A stretch of DNA of 38,374 nt from Candidatus Desulfatibia vada (lineage in GTDB: Bacteria; Desulfobacterota; Desulfobacteria; Desulfobacterales; UBA11574), in assembly GCA_014383215.1 (NCBI GenBank), contig JACNIG010000208.1, forward strand, positions 1 through 38,374, in the 5' to 3' direction. A model generated the notes under the pieces. It had not been told where the DNA came from, did no database searches, and worked only from the letters and a program-made list of their open reading frames with translations. The translations under genes and the position numbers were made by a program. Position 1 is the stretch's first letter. Each line of letters opens with the position of its first letter. Positions 29,865-38,218 of this stretch are shown here, piece after piece.

Positions 29865-31553
29865 ATGAAACTAACAGGTGCACAAATCATGTTGAAGGTG
29901 CTCAAAGAGGAAGGTGTCGACACAATTTTTGGATATCCGGGCGGTGTCGTCATTGACATTTATGACGAGCTGGCCAAAAGCGATATACGGCATATTCTGG
30001 TCCGCCAGGAAGCGTGTGCGGTGCATGCCGCCGATGGTTACGCCCGGGCCGGCAACCGCGTGGGTGTCTGTCTGGCAACATCCGGCCCCGGGGCAACCAA
30101 CACGGTCACCGGTATTGCATCTGCCTATATGGATTCCATTCCGGTGGTTATCTTTACCGGACAGGTTCCCACTCATCTGATCGGCAATGATGCCTTTCAG
30201 GAGGTCGACACGGTCGGCATTACCAGACCGTGTACCAAGCACAACTACCTGGTGAAACGTACCGAAGATCTGGCCAGAGTAATTAAAGAAGCATTTTACT
30301 TAGCCGCTTCCGGCCGTCCCGGACCTGTCCTGATAGATATTCCAAAGGATGTCTCCGTCAACGCTATCGATTACAAGGCCCCCAAAAAGGTCAAACTCAA
30401 AACATACAATCCAACCTACAACCCGAATATAAAACAGGTGAACAAGGTTGTTGAACTGATCAAAAAGGCCACAAATCCTGTGATTTTGTCCGGCGGCGGT
30501 GTAATCCTTTCCAACGCTTCCAAAGAACTCACCCAACTTGCGCGTAACACCCAAACTCCTGTAACCAGCACTCTCATGGGCCTGGGCGGATTCCCGGCCA
30601 GCGACCCTCTGTGGCTCGGCATGATCGGCATGCACGGCACCTATCGGGCCAATATGTCCACGGGTGAATGCGATCTTTTAATAGGTATCGGTGTGCGCTT
30701 TGACGACCGCGTTACCGGCAGGATTGATGCCTTTGCTCCCAATGCCAAGATCGTGCACATCGATATCGATCCCACTTCGATACGCAAAAACATTCCGGTA
30801 ACAGCACCTGTTGTCGGCGATTGCAAAGTCACCCTTACCCTTTTGAACAAACTGCTGAAAAAGGAAGATCTGGGAGATCTCAAGAAAAAGCGTAAAAAAT
30901 GGTTTGCTCAGATTGCCGACTGGAAAAGCACGGCTCCTTTGGCATACAACCAGGGAGATGCTGTTATTAAGCCGCAATTTGTGGTCGAAAAACTTTACGA
31001 GCTCACCAAGGGTGATGCCATCATAACCACGGAAGTGGGGCAGAATCAGATGTGGGCAGCTCAGTATTATCATTTTGATAAACCCAACCGTTTTATTACC
31101 TCCGGCGGCCTGGGTTGCATGGGATTCGGACTTCCGGCCGCCATCGGAGCACAACTGGCCTGCCCTGACAAACTGGTGGTTGATGTTGCCGGAGACGGCA
31201 GCATACAGATGAATATCCAGGAAATGGCAACCGCCGTGCAGTGCGGTCTGCCGGTCAAAGTCGTTATCCTGAACAACGGCTACCTGGGTATGGTCAGACA
31301 GTGGCAGCAACTCTTTTTCGACAAACGGTATTCCGAAACCTGTCTTGAGCATGCTCCCGATTTTGTCAAGCTGGCTGAAGCATACGGCGCAGTTGGTTTG
31401 CGGGCCACCAAGCCTGAGGAGGTCGTACCTATATTGAAAAAAGGTCTTTTTTCCAAGGATACTGTAATCATGGATTTTGTTGTAGAAAAAGAAGAATGTG
31501 TTTATCCCATGGTTCCGGCAGGAGCCGCGGTAACGGAAATGCTTCTGACATAA
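29865..31553 (+). CDS. ilvB: Acetolactate synthase large subunit
   Basis: [65 protein letters not shown] ThDP motif. ATG 29865 has SD AAGGAAGG; the track's TTG at 29823 lies in the terminator T-tract. Confidence 0.96.
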   Translation: MKLTGAQIMLKVLKEEGVDTIFGYPGGVVIDIYDELAKSDIRHILVRQEACAVHAADGYARAGNRVGVCLATSGPGATNTVTGIASAYMDSIPVVIFTGQVPTHLIGNDAFQEVDTVGITRPCTKHNYLVKRTEDLARVIKEAFYLAASGRPGPVLIDIPKDVSVNAIDYKAPKKVKLKTYNPTYNPNIKQVNKVVELIKKATNPVILSGGGVILSNASKELTQLARNTQTPVTSTLMGLGGFPASDPLWLGMIGMHGTYRANMSTGECDLLIGIGVRFDDRVTGRIDAFAPNAKIVHIDIDPTSIRKNIPVTAPVVGDCKVTLTLLNKLLKKEDLGDLKKKRKKWFAQIADWKSTAPLAYNQGDAVIKPQFVVEKLYELTKGDAIITTEVGQNQMWAAQYYHFDKPNRFITSGGLGCMGFGLPAAIGAQLACPDKLVVDVAGDGSIQMNIQEMATAVQCGLPVKVVILNNGYLGMVRQWQQLFFDKRYSETCLEHAPDFVKLAEAYGAVGLRATKPEEVVPILKKGLFSKDTVIMDFVVEKEECVYPMVPAGAAVTEMLLT

Positions 31554-31583
31554 AATTATGCATGTATTGAAAGGATATTACTA

Positions 31584-32072
31584 ATGATGGAAGAAAAACA
31601 TGTTTTTTCGATTCTAGTCGACAACGAACCTGGTGTGCTCTCAAGGATTGCAGGACTGTTCAGCGGAAGAGGGTTCAACATTGAAAGCCTTTGCGTCGCA
31701 GAAACCACGGATCCCCTTATTTCAAGAATTACGCTGGTCACTACCGGTGCACCCCCGATTATTGAGCAAATAGAGAAACAGCTGAACAAGCTCATTAATG
31801 TCATCAAAGTCCATGATCTTACCGGCAAAGAATTTGTTCATAGGGAGATGGCCCTTATCAAGGTGGTCGCCAAGGCCGAACACCGGGCCGAAATCCTGCG
31901 GACCGTCGATATTTTCAGGTGCAAGGTAGTTGACGTTGGACGCGAACACTACACCCTGGAAGCCACCGGTGATGAAGGCAAATTAAATGCTATTTTGAGC
32001 CTTTTAAAGCCTATCGGAATCAAGGAAATTGCCAGAACAGGTATTATAGCGCTGTTCAGGGACCCCAAATAA
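31584..32072 (+). CDS. ilvN: Acetolactate synthase small subunit
   Basis: 162 aa ACT-domain protein; HVFSILVDNEPGVLSRIAGLFSGRGFNIESL. Confidence 0.96.
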   Translation: MMEEKHVFSILVDNEPGVLSRIAGLFSGRGFNIESLCVAETTDPLISRITLVTTGAPPIIEQIEKQLNKLINVIKVHDLTGKEFVHREMALIKVVAKAEHRAEILRTVDIFRCKVVDVGREHYTLEATGDEGKLNAILSLLKPIGIKEIARTGIIALFRDPK

Positions 32073-32075
32073 AGC

Positions 32076-32310
32076 ATCCGGGCCTAAGACCCGGATCTGG
32101 TTTGCCCCTGAAAGGGGCTGCTCTCCTGCAAACCGGACAAGTTAGAAGTGCCTAAAGTGAACTAAAGTGCCTAAAGTTATGGAGTCGCTTTGCTCCGCTG
32201 ATTTTATATAATTGACAGAATTCCTTAACTTTAGCTCACTTTAAACTTTAGTTCACTTCAAACTCTTGCAGCGTTTCTTCAGGCAGAGCCGGACTACTCT
32301 GACCTGGCCC
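32076..32310 (+). repeat. Family A element copy A3
   Basis: cggacaagttagaagtgcctaaagtgaactaaagtgcctaaagttatggagtcgctttgctccg...aactttagctcactttaaactttagttcacttcaaactcttgcagcgtttcttcaggcagagcc; near-identical inverted copy at 37314-37549. Confidence 0.92.
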
Positions 32311-32350
32311 ATAGTGTCAGTTTTTCAAGATAAAAATAAAGGAGGATATA

Positions 32351-33397
32351 ATGGCGATTATCAATTTTGGCGGTGTTGAAGAAGAAGTGATTACGTCCCA
32401 AGAATTTTCTTTGGAAAAAGCCCGCAAGGTGCTTGAAAACGAAACCGTGGCAATCTTAGGTTACGGCGTTCAAGGACCGGGGCAGGCTCTGAATTTGAGG
32501 GACAACGGCATCAACGTTATCATCGGGCAGCGGGACAACAGTAAAACTTGGGATAAAGCGGTGGCCGACGGTTTTGTTCCCGGCGAAACCCTTTTTGGAC
32601 TTGAGGAAGCCGCCCGTAAAGGGACCGTTGTGCAGTTTCTACTTTCGGACGCCGGTCAGGTTGCCACCTGGCCGCTAGTAAAAAGTTGCTTGAACGAAGG
32701 CGATGCACTCTATTTTTCACATGGTTTTTCAATCGCTTATAAAGATCAGACCAACATTATACCTCCTGAAAACGTCGATGTCATCCTGGTCGCCCCCAAA
32801 GGATCCGGCCGTACCGTTCGAACCAATTTTCTAGACGGCAGCGGCATCAACTCAAGCTTTGCCGTGCATCAAGACTTTACCGGCAGAGCCAGAGAAAGAA
32901 CCCTGGCCCTGGGTATTGCCATCGGCTCGGGTTATCTTTTCCCCACTACCTTTAAAAATGAAGTCCACAGCGATCTGACCGGCGAGCGCGGTGTATTGAT
33001 GGGCTGTCTGGCCGGAGTGATGGAAGCCCAATACAACACACTTCGCAAGCACGGACACAGCCCCAGCGAAGCCTTTAATGAAACCGTAGAAGAGCTTACC
33101 CAGAGCCTGATTCGACTGGTGGCCGAAAATGGTATGGACTGGATGTTTTCGAACTGCAGCACCACCGCCCAGAGGGGGGCCCTGGACTGGGCGCCGAAGT
33201 TTCGCGACGCCGTTCTGCCCCTCTTTGAAGAGCTATATGAAAATGTCGTTTCCGGCGTTGAAACCAAACGGGTTCTGGAAGCCAACAGCGCCCCGGATTA
33301 CCGGGAGAAACTGCAAATAGAGCTCGATATCATCAAAAATTCCGAAATGTGGCAGGCGGGAACCGCCGTAAGGTCCTTGAGACCTGAAAACAGATAG
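32351..33397 (+). CDS. ilvC: Ketol-acid reductoisomerase, fungal Ilv5-like subtype
   Basis: 348 aa; VAILGYGVQGPGQALNLRDNGINVIIGQR, VILVAPKGSGRTVRTNF, GINSSFAVHQD, SPSEAFNETVEELTQSL, MDWMFSNCSTTAQRGALDW, RSLRPENR. Preceded by AAAGGAGG. Confidence 0.94.
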   Translation: MAIINFGGVEEEVITSQEFSLEKARKVLENETVAILGYGVQGPGQALNLRDNGINVIIGQRDNSKTWDKAVADGFVPGETLFGLEEAARKGTVVQFLLSDAGQVATWPLVKSCLNEGDALYFSHGFSIAYKDQTNIIPPENVDVILVAPKGSGRTVRTNFLDGSGINSSFAVHQDFTGRARERTLALGIAIGSGYLFPTTFKNEVHSDLTGERGVLMGCLAGVMEAQYNTLRKHGHSPSEAFNETVEELTQSLIRLVAENGMDWMFSNCSTTAQRGALDWAPKFRDAVLPLFEELYENVVSGVETKRVLEANSAPDYREKLQIELDIIKNSEMWQAGTAVRSLRPENR

Positions 33398-33463
33398 CTC
33401 ATTTTTTTTCATTGTAAAAACAGATATGGCTCAATAATTGCAGGAAACTAAATATAGGGTGCT

Positions 33464-33611
33464 GTCCGTAGTCCGTTGTCAGGGGTCAGTAGTAACTGTA
33501 TTTCCAAAAGGTTGGATCATGCGCAAAACCGCAAAAGAATTTTCGTATCTAGCTGAATTAACTACCTCTTATATCTTTTACTACGGACAACTGACAACTA
33601 TCAACGGACAT
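33464..33611. repeat. Inverted repeat pair built of 7-bp units between ilvC and cimA
   Basis: gtccgta gtccgtt gtcaggg gtcagta gtaactg (33464-33498) and, near 33580-33607, the complement units gtccgtt gatagtt gtcagtt gtccgta. Confidence 0.75.
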
Positions 33612-33679
33612 ATCCAAATATAGAACGAGACCTTTGAAACTATAAAGATCTTGAAAATACATTATAGGAGAATACCATA

Positions 33680-35284
33680 ATGGAACCGATTCTGTTATAT
33701 GACACAACCTTAAGAGACGGAACCCAGGGAGAAAACATCAGCTTTACCGCCAAAGAGAAAATCCAGATTGCAAAACGCCTGGACGACTTCGGCATCCATT
33801 ACATCGAGGGCGGCTGGCCGGGTTCCAATCCCAGGGACATGCAGTTTTTCGACCTGGCTCAAAACACCACCTTTAATCATGCGCGTATAACAGCATTCGG
33901 CTCTACCCGCAAAGCCGGTATCGCTGCCTCCGACGATCCCAACTTGCAGGCCCTGTTGCAAAGCAATACTCCGGCGGTGGCTATATTCGGCAAAACGTGG
34001 GACCTCCATGTCAAGCAGGTCATAAACACCACTCTAGAAGAGAACCTGGCCATGATATTCGAGTCGGTTGAATTTTTAAAAAATAATGACCGCGAAGTGA
34101 TTTACGACGCCGAGCATTTTTTCGACGGCTATAAAGATAACCCCGACTATGCACTGCAGTCCTTAATGGCGGCCGTAGACGCCGGAGCGCAATTTGTTGT
34201 GCTTTGTGACACCAACGGCGGCAGTCTCCCATCTGAAATCGTATCGAGCATGAAGGCCGTGTGTAGTGCCTTCTGCGAAAAATACGATACAACCAAAGAT
34301 GCGCTGCCGTTTAAGTTCGGCATCCATACTCACAACGACAGCGGAGTGGCAGTGGCCAATTCCATCGAAGCCGTCGATTGCGGTGCGGTAATGGTGCAGG
34401 GAACCATGAACGGTTATGGTGAACGCTGCGGCAATGCCGATCTGACCTCCATCATTCCAATTCTATATTTCAAAATGAACCGCCCGTGCGTTTCCAGTGA
34501 AAACATAGGAAAATTGAAAAAGCTCTCACGGTTTATCAGCGAAACCGCCAACATGATTCCGTTAAACAGCCGGCCTTTTGTGGGCAAAAGCGCTTTTGCC
34601 CACAAAGGCGGCATTCATGTGAACGCGATCATGAAAATATCCAGGGCCTATGAACATATGGAACCCGATCTGGTGGGGAACAAGCGCCGTGTGCTGGTAT
34701 CGGATCTTTCGGGCAAAAGCAACGTGGAATTCAAAGCCAAAGAACTCGGCGTCGAACTGGCAGCCAACGGAGTTGACAGTCGTGAAATCGTCACCGAAAT
34801 TAAGCGCTTGGAACAGGAAGGGTATCAATTTGAAGCTGCAGAAGGATCCTTAAAAATTCTGCTGGAAAAGTTTTCCGGCCAATTTAAGCCCCTGTTTGAG
34901 CTCAAATCCTTCAGGGTCCATATCGAAAAGGAAGCCGATCGGCCCTGCAGTGCCCACGCTACTATCAAAATTTCCGTAGACGATAAAGAAGAAATTACCG
35001 CCGCCGAAGGGGACGGTCCGGTCAGTGCGCTTGATAACGCGCTACGCAAAGTTTTGTACAAATTCTACCCGGAGATTGAAAATATGCGCCTGATCGATTA
35101 CAAGGTTCGGGTCATCGACGGACGTGCCGGAACTGCTGCAAAAGTCAGGGTGCTGATCGAATCAAGGGATCTGGATAATATCTGGAGCACCATCGGTGTT
35201 TCCGAAGATATCATTGAAGCCAGCTGGCATGCCCTGGCAGACAGTGTTCAGTATAAACTGGCAATTGCGCATCAGGAAAAATAA
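33680..35284 (+). CDS. cimA: (R)-citramalate synthase
   Basis: 534 aa; LLYDTTLRDGTQGENISFTAKEKIQIAKRLDDFGIHYIEGGWPGSNPRD is characteristic of CimA rather than LeuA. Confidence 0.93.
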   Translation: MEPILLYDTTLRDGTQGENISFTAKEKIQIAKRLDDFGIHYIEGGWPGSNPRDMQFFDLAQNTTFNHARITAFGSTRKAGIAASDDPNLQALLQSNTPAVAIFGKTWDLHVKQVINTTLEENLAMIFESVEFLKNNDREVIYDAEHFFDGYKDNPDYALQSLMAAVDAGAQFVVLCDTNGGSLPSEIVSSMKAVCSAFCEKYDTTKDALPFKFGIHTHNDSGVAVANSIEAVDCGAVMVQGTMNGYGERCGNADLTSIIPILYFKMNRPCVSSENIGKLKKLSRFISETANMIPLNSRPFVGKSAFAHKGGIHVNAIMKISRAYEHMEPDLVGNKRRVLVSDLSGKSNVEFKAKELGVELAANGVDSREIVTEIKRLEQEGYQFEAAEGSLKILLEKFSGQFKPLFELKSFRVHIEKEADRPCSAHATIKISVDDKEEITAAEGDGPVSALDNALRKVLYKFYPEIENMRLIDYKVRVIDGRAGTAAKVRVLIESRDLDNIWSTIGVSEDIIEASWHALADSVQYKLAIAHQEK

Positions 35285-35385
35285 AACTCAAAACTGCTTA
35301 CTGGTGTCCATACATGAATCCAAAATGATCACGATGGATATCCAATCCAGAAAGGAATAAAACTGTGAAACAAAGGAGAACCAAC

Positions 35386-35419
35386 GCCGCGGGACCAATA
35401 CTTGGCACCTTCCCGCGGC
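35386..35419 (+). promoter_or_regulatory. Structured leader element upstream of leuA
   Basis: GCCGCGGGA (35386-35394)/TCCCGCGGC (35411-35419), perfect 9-bp stem, enclosing CCAA-tac-TTGG and a CACCT bulge. Confidence 0.45.
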
Positions 35420-35432
35420 CCATGCTCGCTCA

Positions 35433-35455
35433 ATAAAATCGCTGCGCAATTTTAT
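35433..35455. repeat. Palindromic motif ATAAAATCGC-tgc-GCAATTTTAT (family D copy 3)
   Basis: 10-bp arms with one mismatch; followed by a second hairpin TCCCGCA...TGCGGGA. Confidence 0.8.
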
Positions 35456-35568
35456 ATAACTCCCGCAAGACAGACTGCGGGATCTAATTAACAAAACATA
35501 ATTAGTGCCCATCCACAAATAAATTTGAGCACTAAGCAGTTTTCAATTCATAAATGAGGAGCAAAACA

Positions 35569-37107
35569 ATGAGCGAACGTGTCATAATATTCGATACAAC
35601 GTTAAGAGACGGAGAGCAATCTCCGGGAGCCAGCATGAACGCAGCTGAAAAAATGCGGCTGGCGGTTCAGCTGGAAAAGCTGGGTGTAGATGTACTGGAA
35701 GCCGGTTTTCCCGCAGCATCCGAAGGTGATTTTGAAGCTGTTTCCGGAATAGCACAAAAGATGAAGCGTATCGAAGTTGCTGCTCTGGCGCGCACTACCA
35801 AAGCGGATATCGACCGTGTCTGGGGCGCAATCCAACACGCTGCCAAACCTAGAATCCATACCTTTATCGCCACATCCGACCTCCACATGCACTACAAACT
35901 GAACATGACCAAGGACAAAGTTCTGAAAACCGCTGTGGAAGCGGTCAAATACGCCAGTTCCTTTACCGACAACGTTGAGTTTTCAGCCGAGGATGCTTCC
36001 CGCAGTGACCGGGATTTTTTGTGCAAGGTTTTCGAAGCGGTTATTGCAGCTGGTGCCACGACCATTAACATTCCCGATACCGTGGGCTATGCCATACCCG
36101 AGGAATTTTCAGACTTGACAAAATATGTCATGACCCACACTCCCAATATTGGCAAGGCCGTAGTAAGCGTACACTGCCACAATGACCTGGGCCTGGCCAC
36201 GGCAAATACAATTGCAGCCGTATGTGCAGGTGCCAGGCAGGCGGAAGTGACTATCAACGGAATCGGGGAAAGGGCCGGGAATACGTCTTTAGAAGAATTT
36301 GTTATGGCCATGCACACCAGGCCCAATTATCTTCCGTTTTCGAGCAATATCAAAACCGAGCTTATTTATCCCACCAGCCGCTTGGTCACTATGATCACCG
36401 GTATCATCGTGCAACCCAACAAGGCCATTGTAGGAGCCAACGCCTTTGCCCACGAAGCAGGAATTCATCAAGACGGCGTTTTAAAGAATCCCATGACGTA
36501 TGAGATCATGAAGCCTGAAACCGTCGGACTCAGCGCCAGCAAGCTGGTGCTGGGCAAACACTCCGGGAGGCACGCGTTGCGCAACCGTTTAAAGGAACTG
36601 GGCTATGATCTTTCCGATGAAGAATTGAAACTTGTTTTTAATAAATTCAAGGAGCTGGCTGACAAGAAAAAACATATTGTGGATGAAGATCTTGAAGTAA
36701 TTGTAACAGAGGGAATTTTACGAACTACCGATACCTTCCGCCTGGAATATCTACATGCGACATGTGGAACAACCGTTATTCCCATGGCAACCGTTAAGCT
36801 CACAATAAACGAACGGCCCGTCCAGGGTGCGGGTTACGGCAACGGACCCATTGATGCTGCTTTTGACAGCATTGCCAAACTGACGGGAACCGAATCGGAA
36901 CTTTTAAGATTTTCGATAAGCGCCATTACCAGCGGTACGGATGCCCAGGGCGAGGTTACGGTACGCTTGAAAGAAAACGGCCTGATTGCCCTTGGTCGCG
37001 GGGCAGACCCTGACATTATCACCGCCAGCGTCAAGGCCTATATCAACGGATTGAACCGGCTGGAATACTTAAAAACCCACCCGGTAGAGGCAACTGAAGG
37101 TTTGTAA
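35569..37107 (+). CDS. leuA: 2-isopropylmalate synthase
   Basis: MSERVIIFDTTLRDGEQSPGASMN; VSVHCHNDLGLATANTIAAVCAGARQAEVTINGIGERAGN. ATG 35569 with SD GAGGAG. Confidence 0.96.
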   Translation: MSERVIIFDTTLRDGEQSPGASMNAAEKMRLAVQLEKLGVDVLEAGFPAASEGDFEAVSGIAQKMKRIEVAALARTTKADIDRVWGAIQHAAKPRIHTFIATSDLHMHYKLNMTKDKVLKTAVEAVKYASSFTDNVEFSAEDASRSDRDFLCKVFEAVIAAGATTINIPDTVGYAIPEEFSDLTKYVMTHTPNIGKAVVSVHCHNDLGLATANTIAAVCAGARQAEVTINGIGERAGNTSLEEFVMAMHTRPNYLPFSSNIKTELIYPTSRLVTMITGIIVQPNKAIVGANAFAHEAGIHQDGVLKNPMTYEIMKPETVGLSASKLVLGKHSGRHALRNRLKELGYDLSDEELKLVFNKFKELADKKKHIVDEDLEVIVTEGILRTTDTFRLEYLHATCGTTVIPMATVKLTINERPVQGAGYGNGPIDAAFDSIAKLTGTESELLRFSISAITSGTDAQGEVTVRLKENGLIALGRGADPDIITASVKAYINGLNRLEYLKTHPVEATEGL

Positions 37108-37150
37108 TTTCCGGCAGCTCCGGGTTAAATCCTCAATCCAACAACCGACT

Positions 37151-37187
37151 AAAAAATCCCCCTTTTTTTTAAAAAGGGGGATTTTTT
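37151..37187 (+). terminator. Intrinsic terminator after leuA
   Basis: AAAAAATCCCCCTTTTT-ttt-AAAAAGGGGGATTTTTT, 17-bp perfect stem with T-tract. Confidence 0.92.
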
Positions 37188-37313
37188 TGTAACTGCTCAA
37201 CAAAACCCAAATGCATAATCAGCTTTTCCCGGTGATGTTTTCTCAGATAGCTTTCAGGGACTTATTATGTCCTGAAAATTCTGGCCTTCTGGGCCAAGCC
37301 TGTCCCGCATTGC

Positions 37314-37549
37314 GGGGGCCAGAGATACCAGGCTCTGCCTAAAGAAACGCTACAAGAGTTTGAAGTGAACTAAAGTTTAAAGTGAGCTAAAGTTAAGGAA
37401 TTCTGTCAATTATATAAAACCAGCGGAGCGGAGTGACACCATAACTTTAGGCACTTTAGCTCACTTTAGGCACTTTGAACTTGTCCAATTTGCAGGAAAG
37501 CAGCCCCTCTCAGGGACAAACCAAAGCCTGATCCTCTGGGCCGGGATTC
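37314..37549 (-). repeat. Family A element copy A4 (inverted relative to A3)
   Basis: The reverse complement matches A3 over about 230 bp with scattered substitutions. Confidence 0.92.
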
Positions 37550-37550
37550 T

Positions 37551-38081
37551 TTACTCGTTCTGAAGATCTATGGCCAACTGAACAAGTGTTGCCACCTGAT
37601 CATCTGGAACCCTGCCACGTATAATGGCACGGCAAACTCGAGCCTTGTCGAGAATAATTGCATTGGCAGTATCCTCTTTAAGCCCCCAAGCGTTTCGCAA
37701 AAAGGCATCGTAGTCGAAAAGGATAGTGCTCTTGTACTTCTTGGCTTTTTTCCCGGCAATAACACGAATGGCAAAGTTCGGTTTCCAGGTTGCGGCACAA
37801 TCGGCAATGCCGATCCCCCTATAGGTTTCATTGGTGAGGCGGCCCTCATCTTTTGCCTTTTTCAGGGCGTCGGTGAAATGTTCATTCAAATCAGCCTCGT
37901 CCGGATCAACGTAATTAACCACTAAAACCTTCCCGGCCCAAGACTCCATGGAATAAAACTTTCCGTCAGCGTCTTCAAATGACCAATCGGAAGCTTGAAT
38001 GCCCACCTTGAGTTCCTCAGCAAGTGCAAACGATCCGGTGAGCATGAAGAACGAAATCAACAGCAAAATATATTTTTTCAT
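37551..38081 (-). CDS. YtfJ-like periplasmic protein with thioredoxin-like fold
   Basis: 176 aa; signal peptide MKKYILLLISFFMLTGSFALAEE; KVLVVNYVDPDEADLNEHF; STILFDYDAFLRNAWGL. Confidence 0.75.
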   Translation of the reverse strand: MKKYILLLISFFMLTGSFALAEELKVGIQASDWSFEDADGKFYSMESWAGKVLVVNYVDPDEADLNEHFTDALKKAKDEGRLTNETYRGIGIADCAATWKPNFAIRVIAGKKAKKYKSTILFDYDAFLRNAWGLKEDTANAIILDKARVCRAIIRGRVPDDQVATLVQLAIDLQNE

Positions 38082-38183
38082 TTAGCAACTCCTTCCTCTT
38101 CTCTATAAGTAGACCTGTTTACCATAACGTTGCATTAATCTGTATAGCTAATTATGAAGATAGGCGTAAGACAGTCGCTTTTA

Positions 38184-38218
38184 CTAGATCGATGCTGGAT
38201 GCTTGATGCTAGATGCTG
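38184..38218. repeat. 7-bp register repeat (GATGCTN)
   Basis: ctagatc gatgctg gatgctt gatgcta gatgctg. Confidence 0.75.

Noticed and set aside
30678-31352. 224-aa minus-strand ORF opposite ilvB
   Set aside because: Antisense shadow of ilvB.
33438-33623. 61-aa ORF between ilvC and cimA
   Set aside because: Both ends lie in the 7-bp inverted repeat arms; no coding support.
35300-35430. T-box riboswitch upstream of leuA
   Set aside because: From memory leuA T-boxes occur in some related lineages, but the AGGGTGGNACCGCG signature is absent on the sense strand. A GGTCCCGCGG string on the antisense strand is in the wrong orientation.
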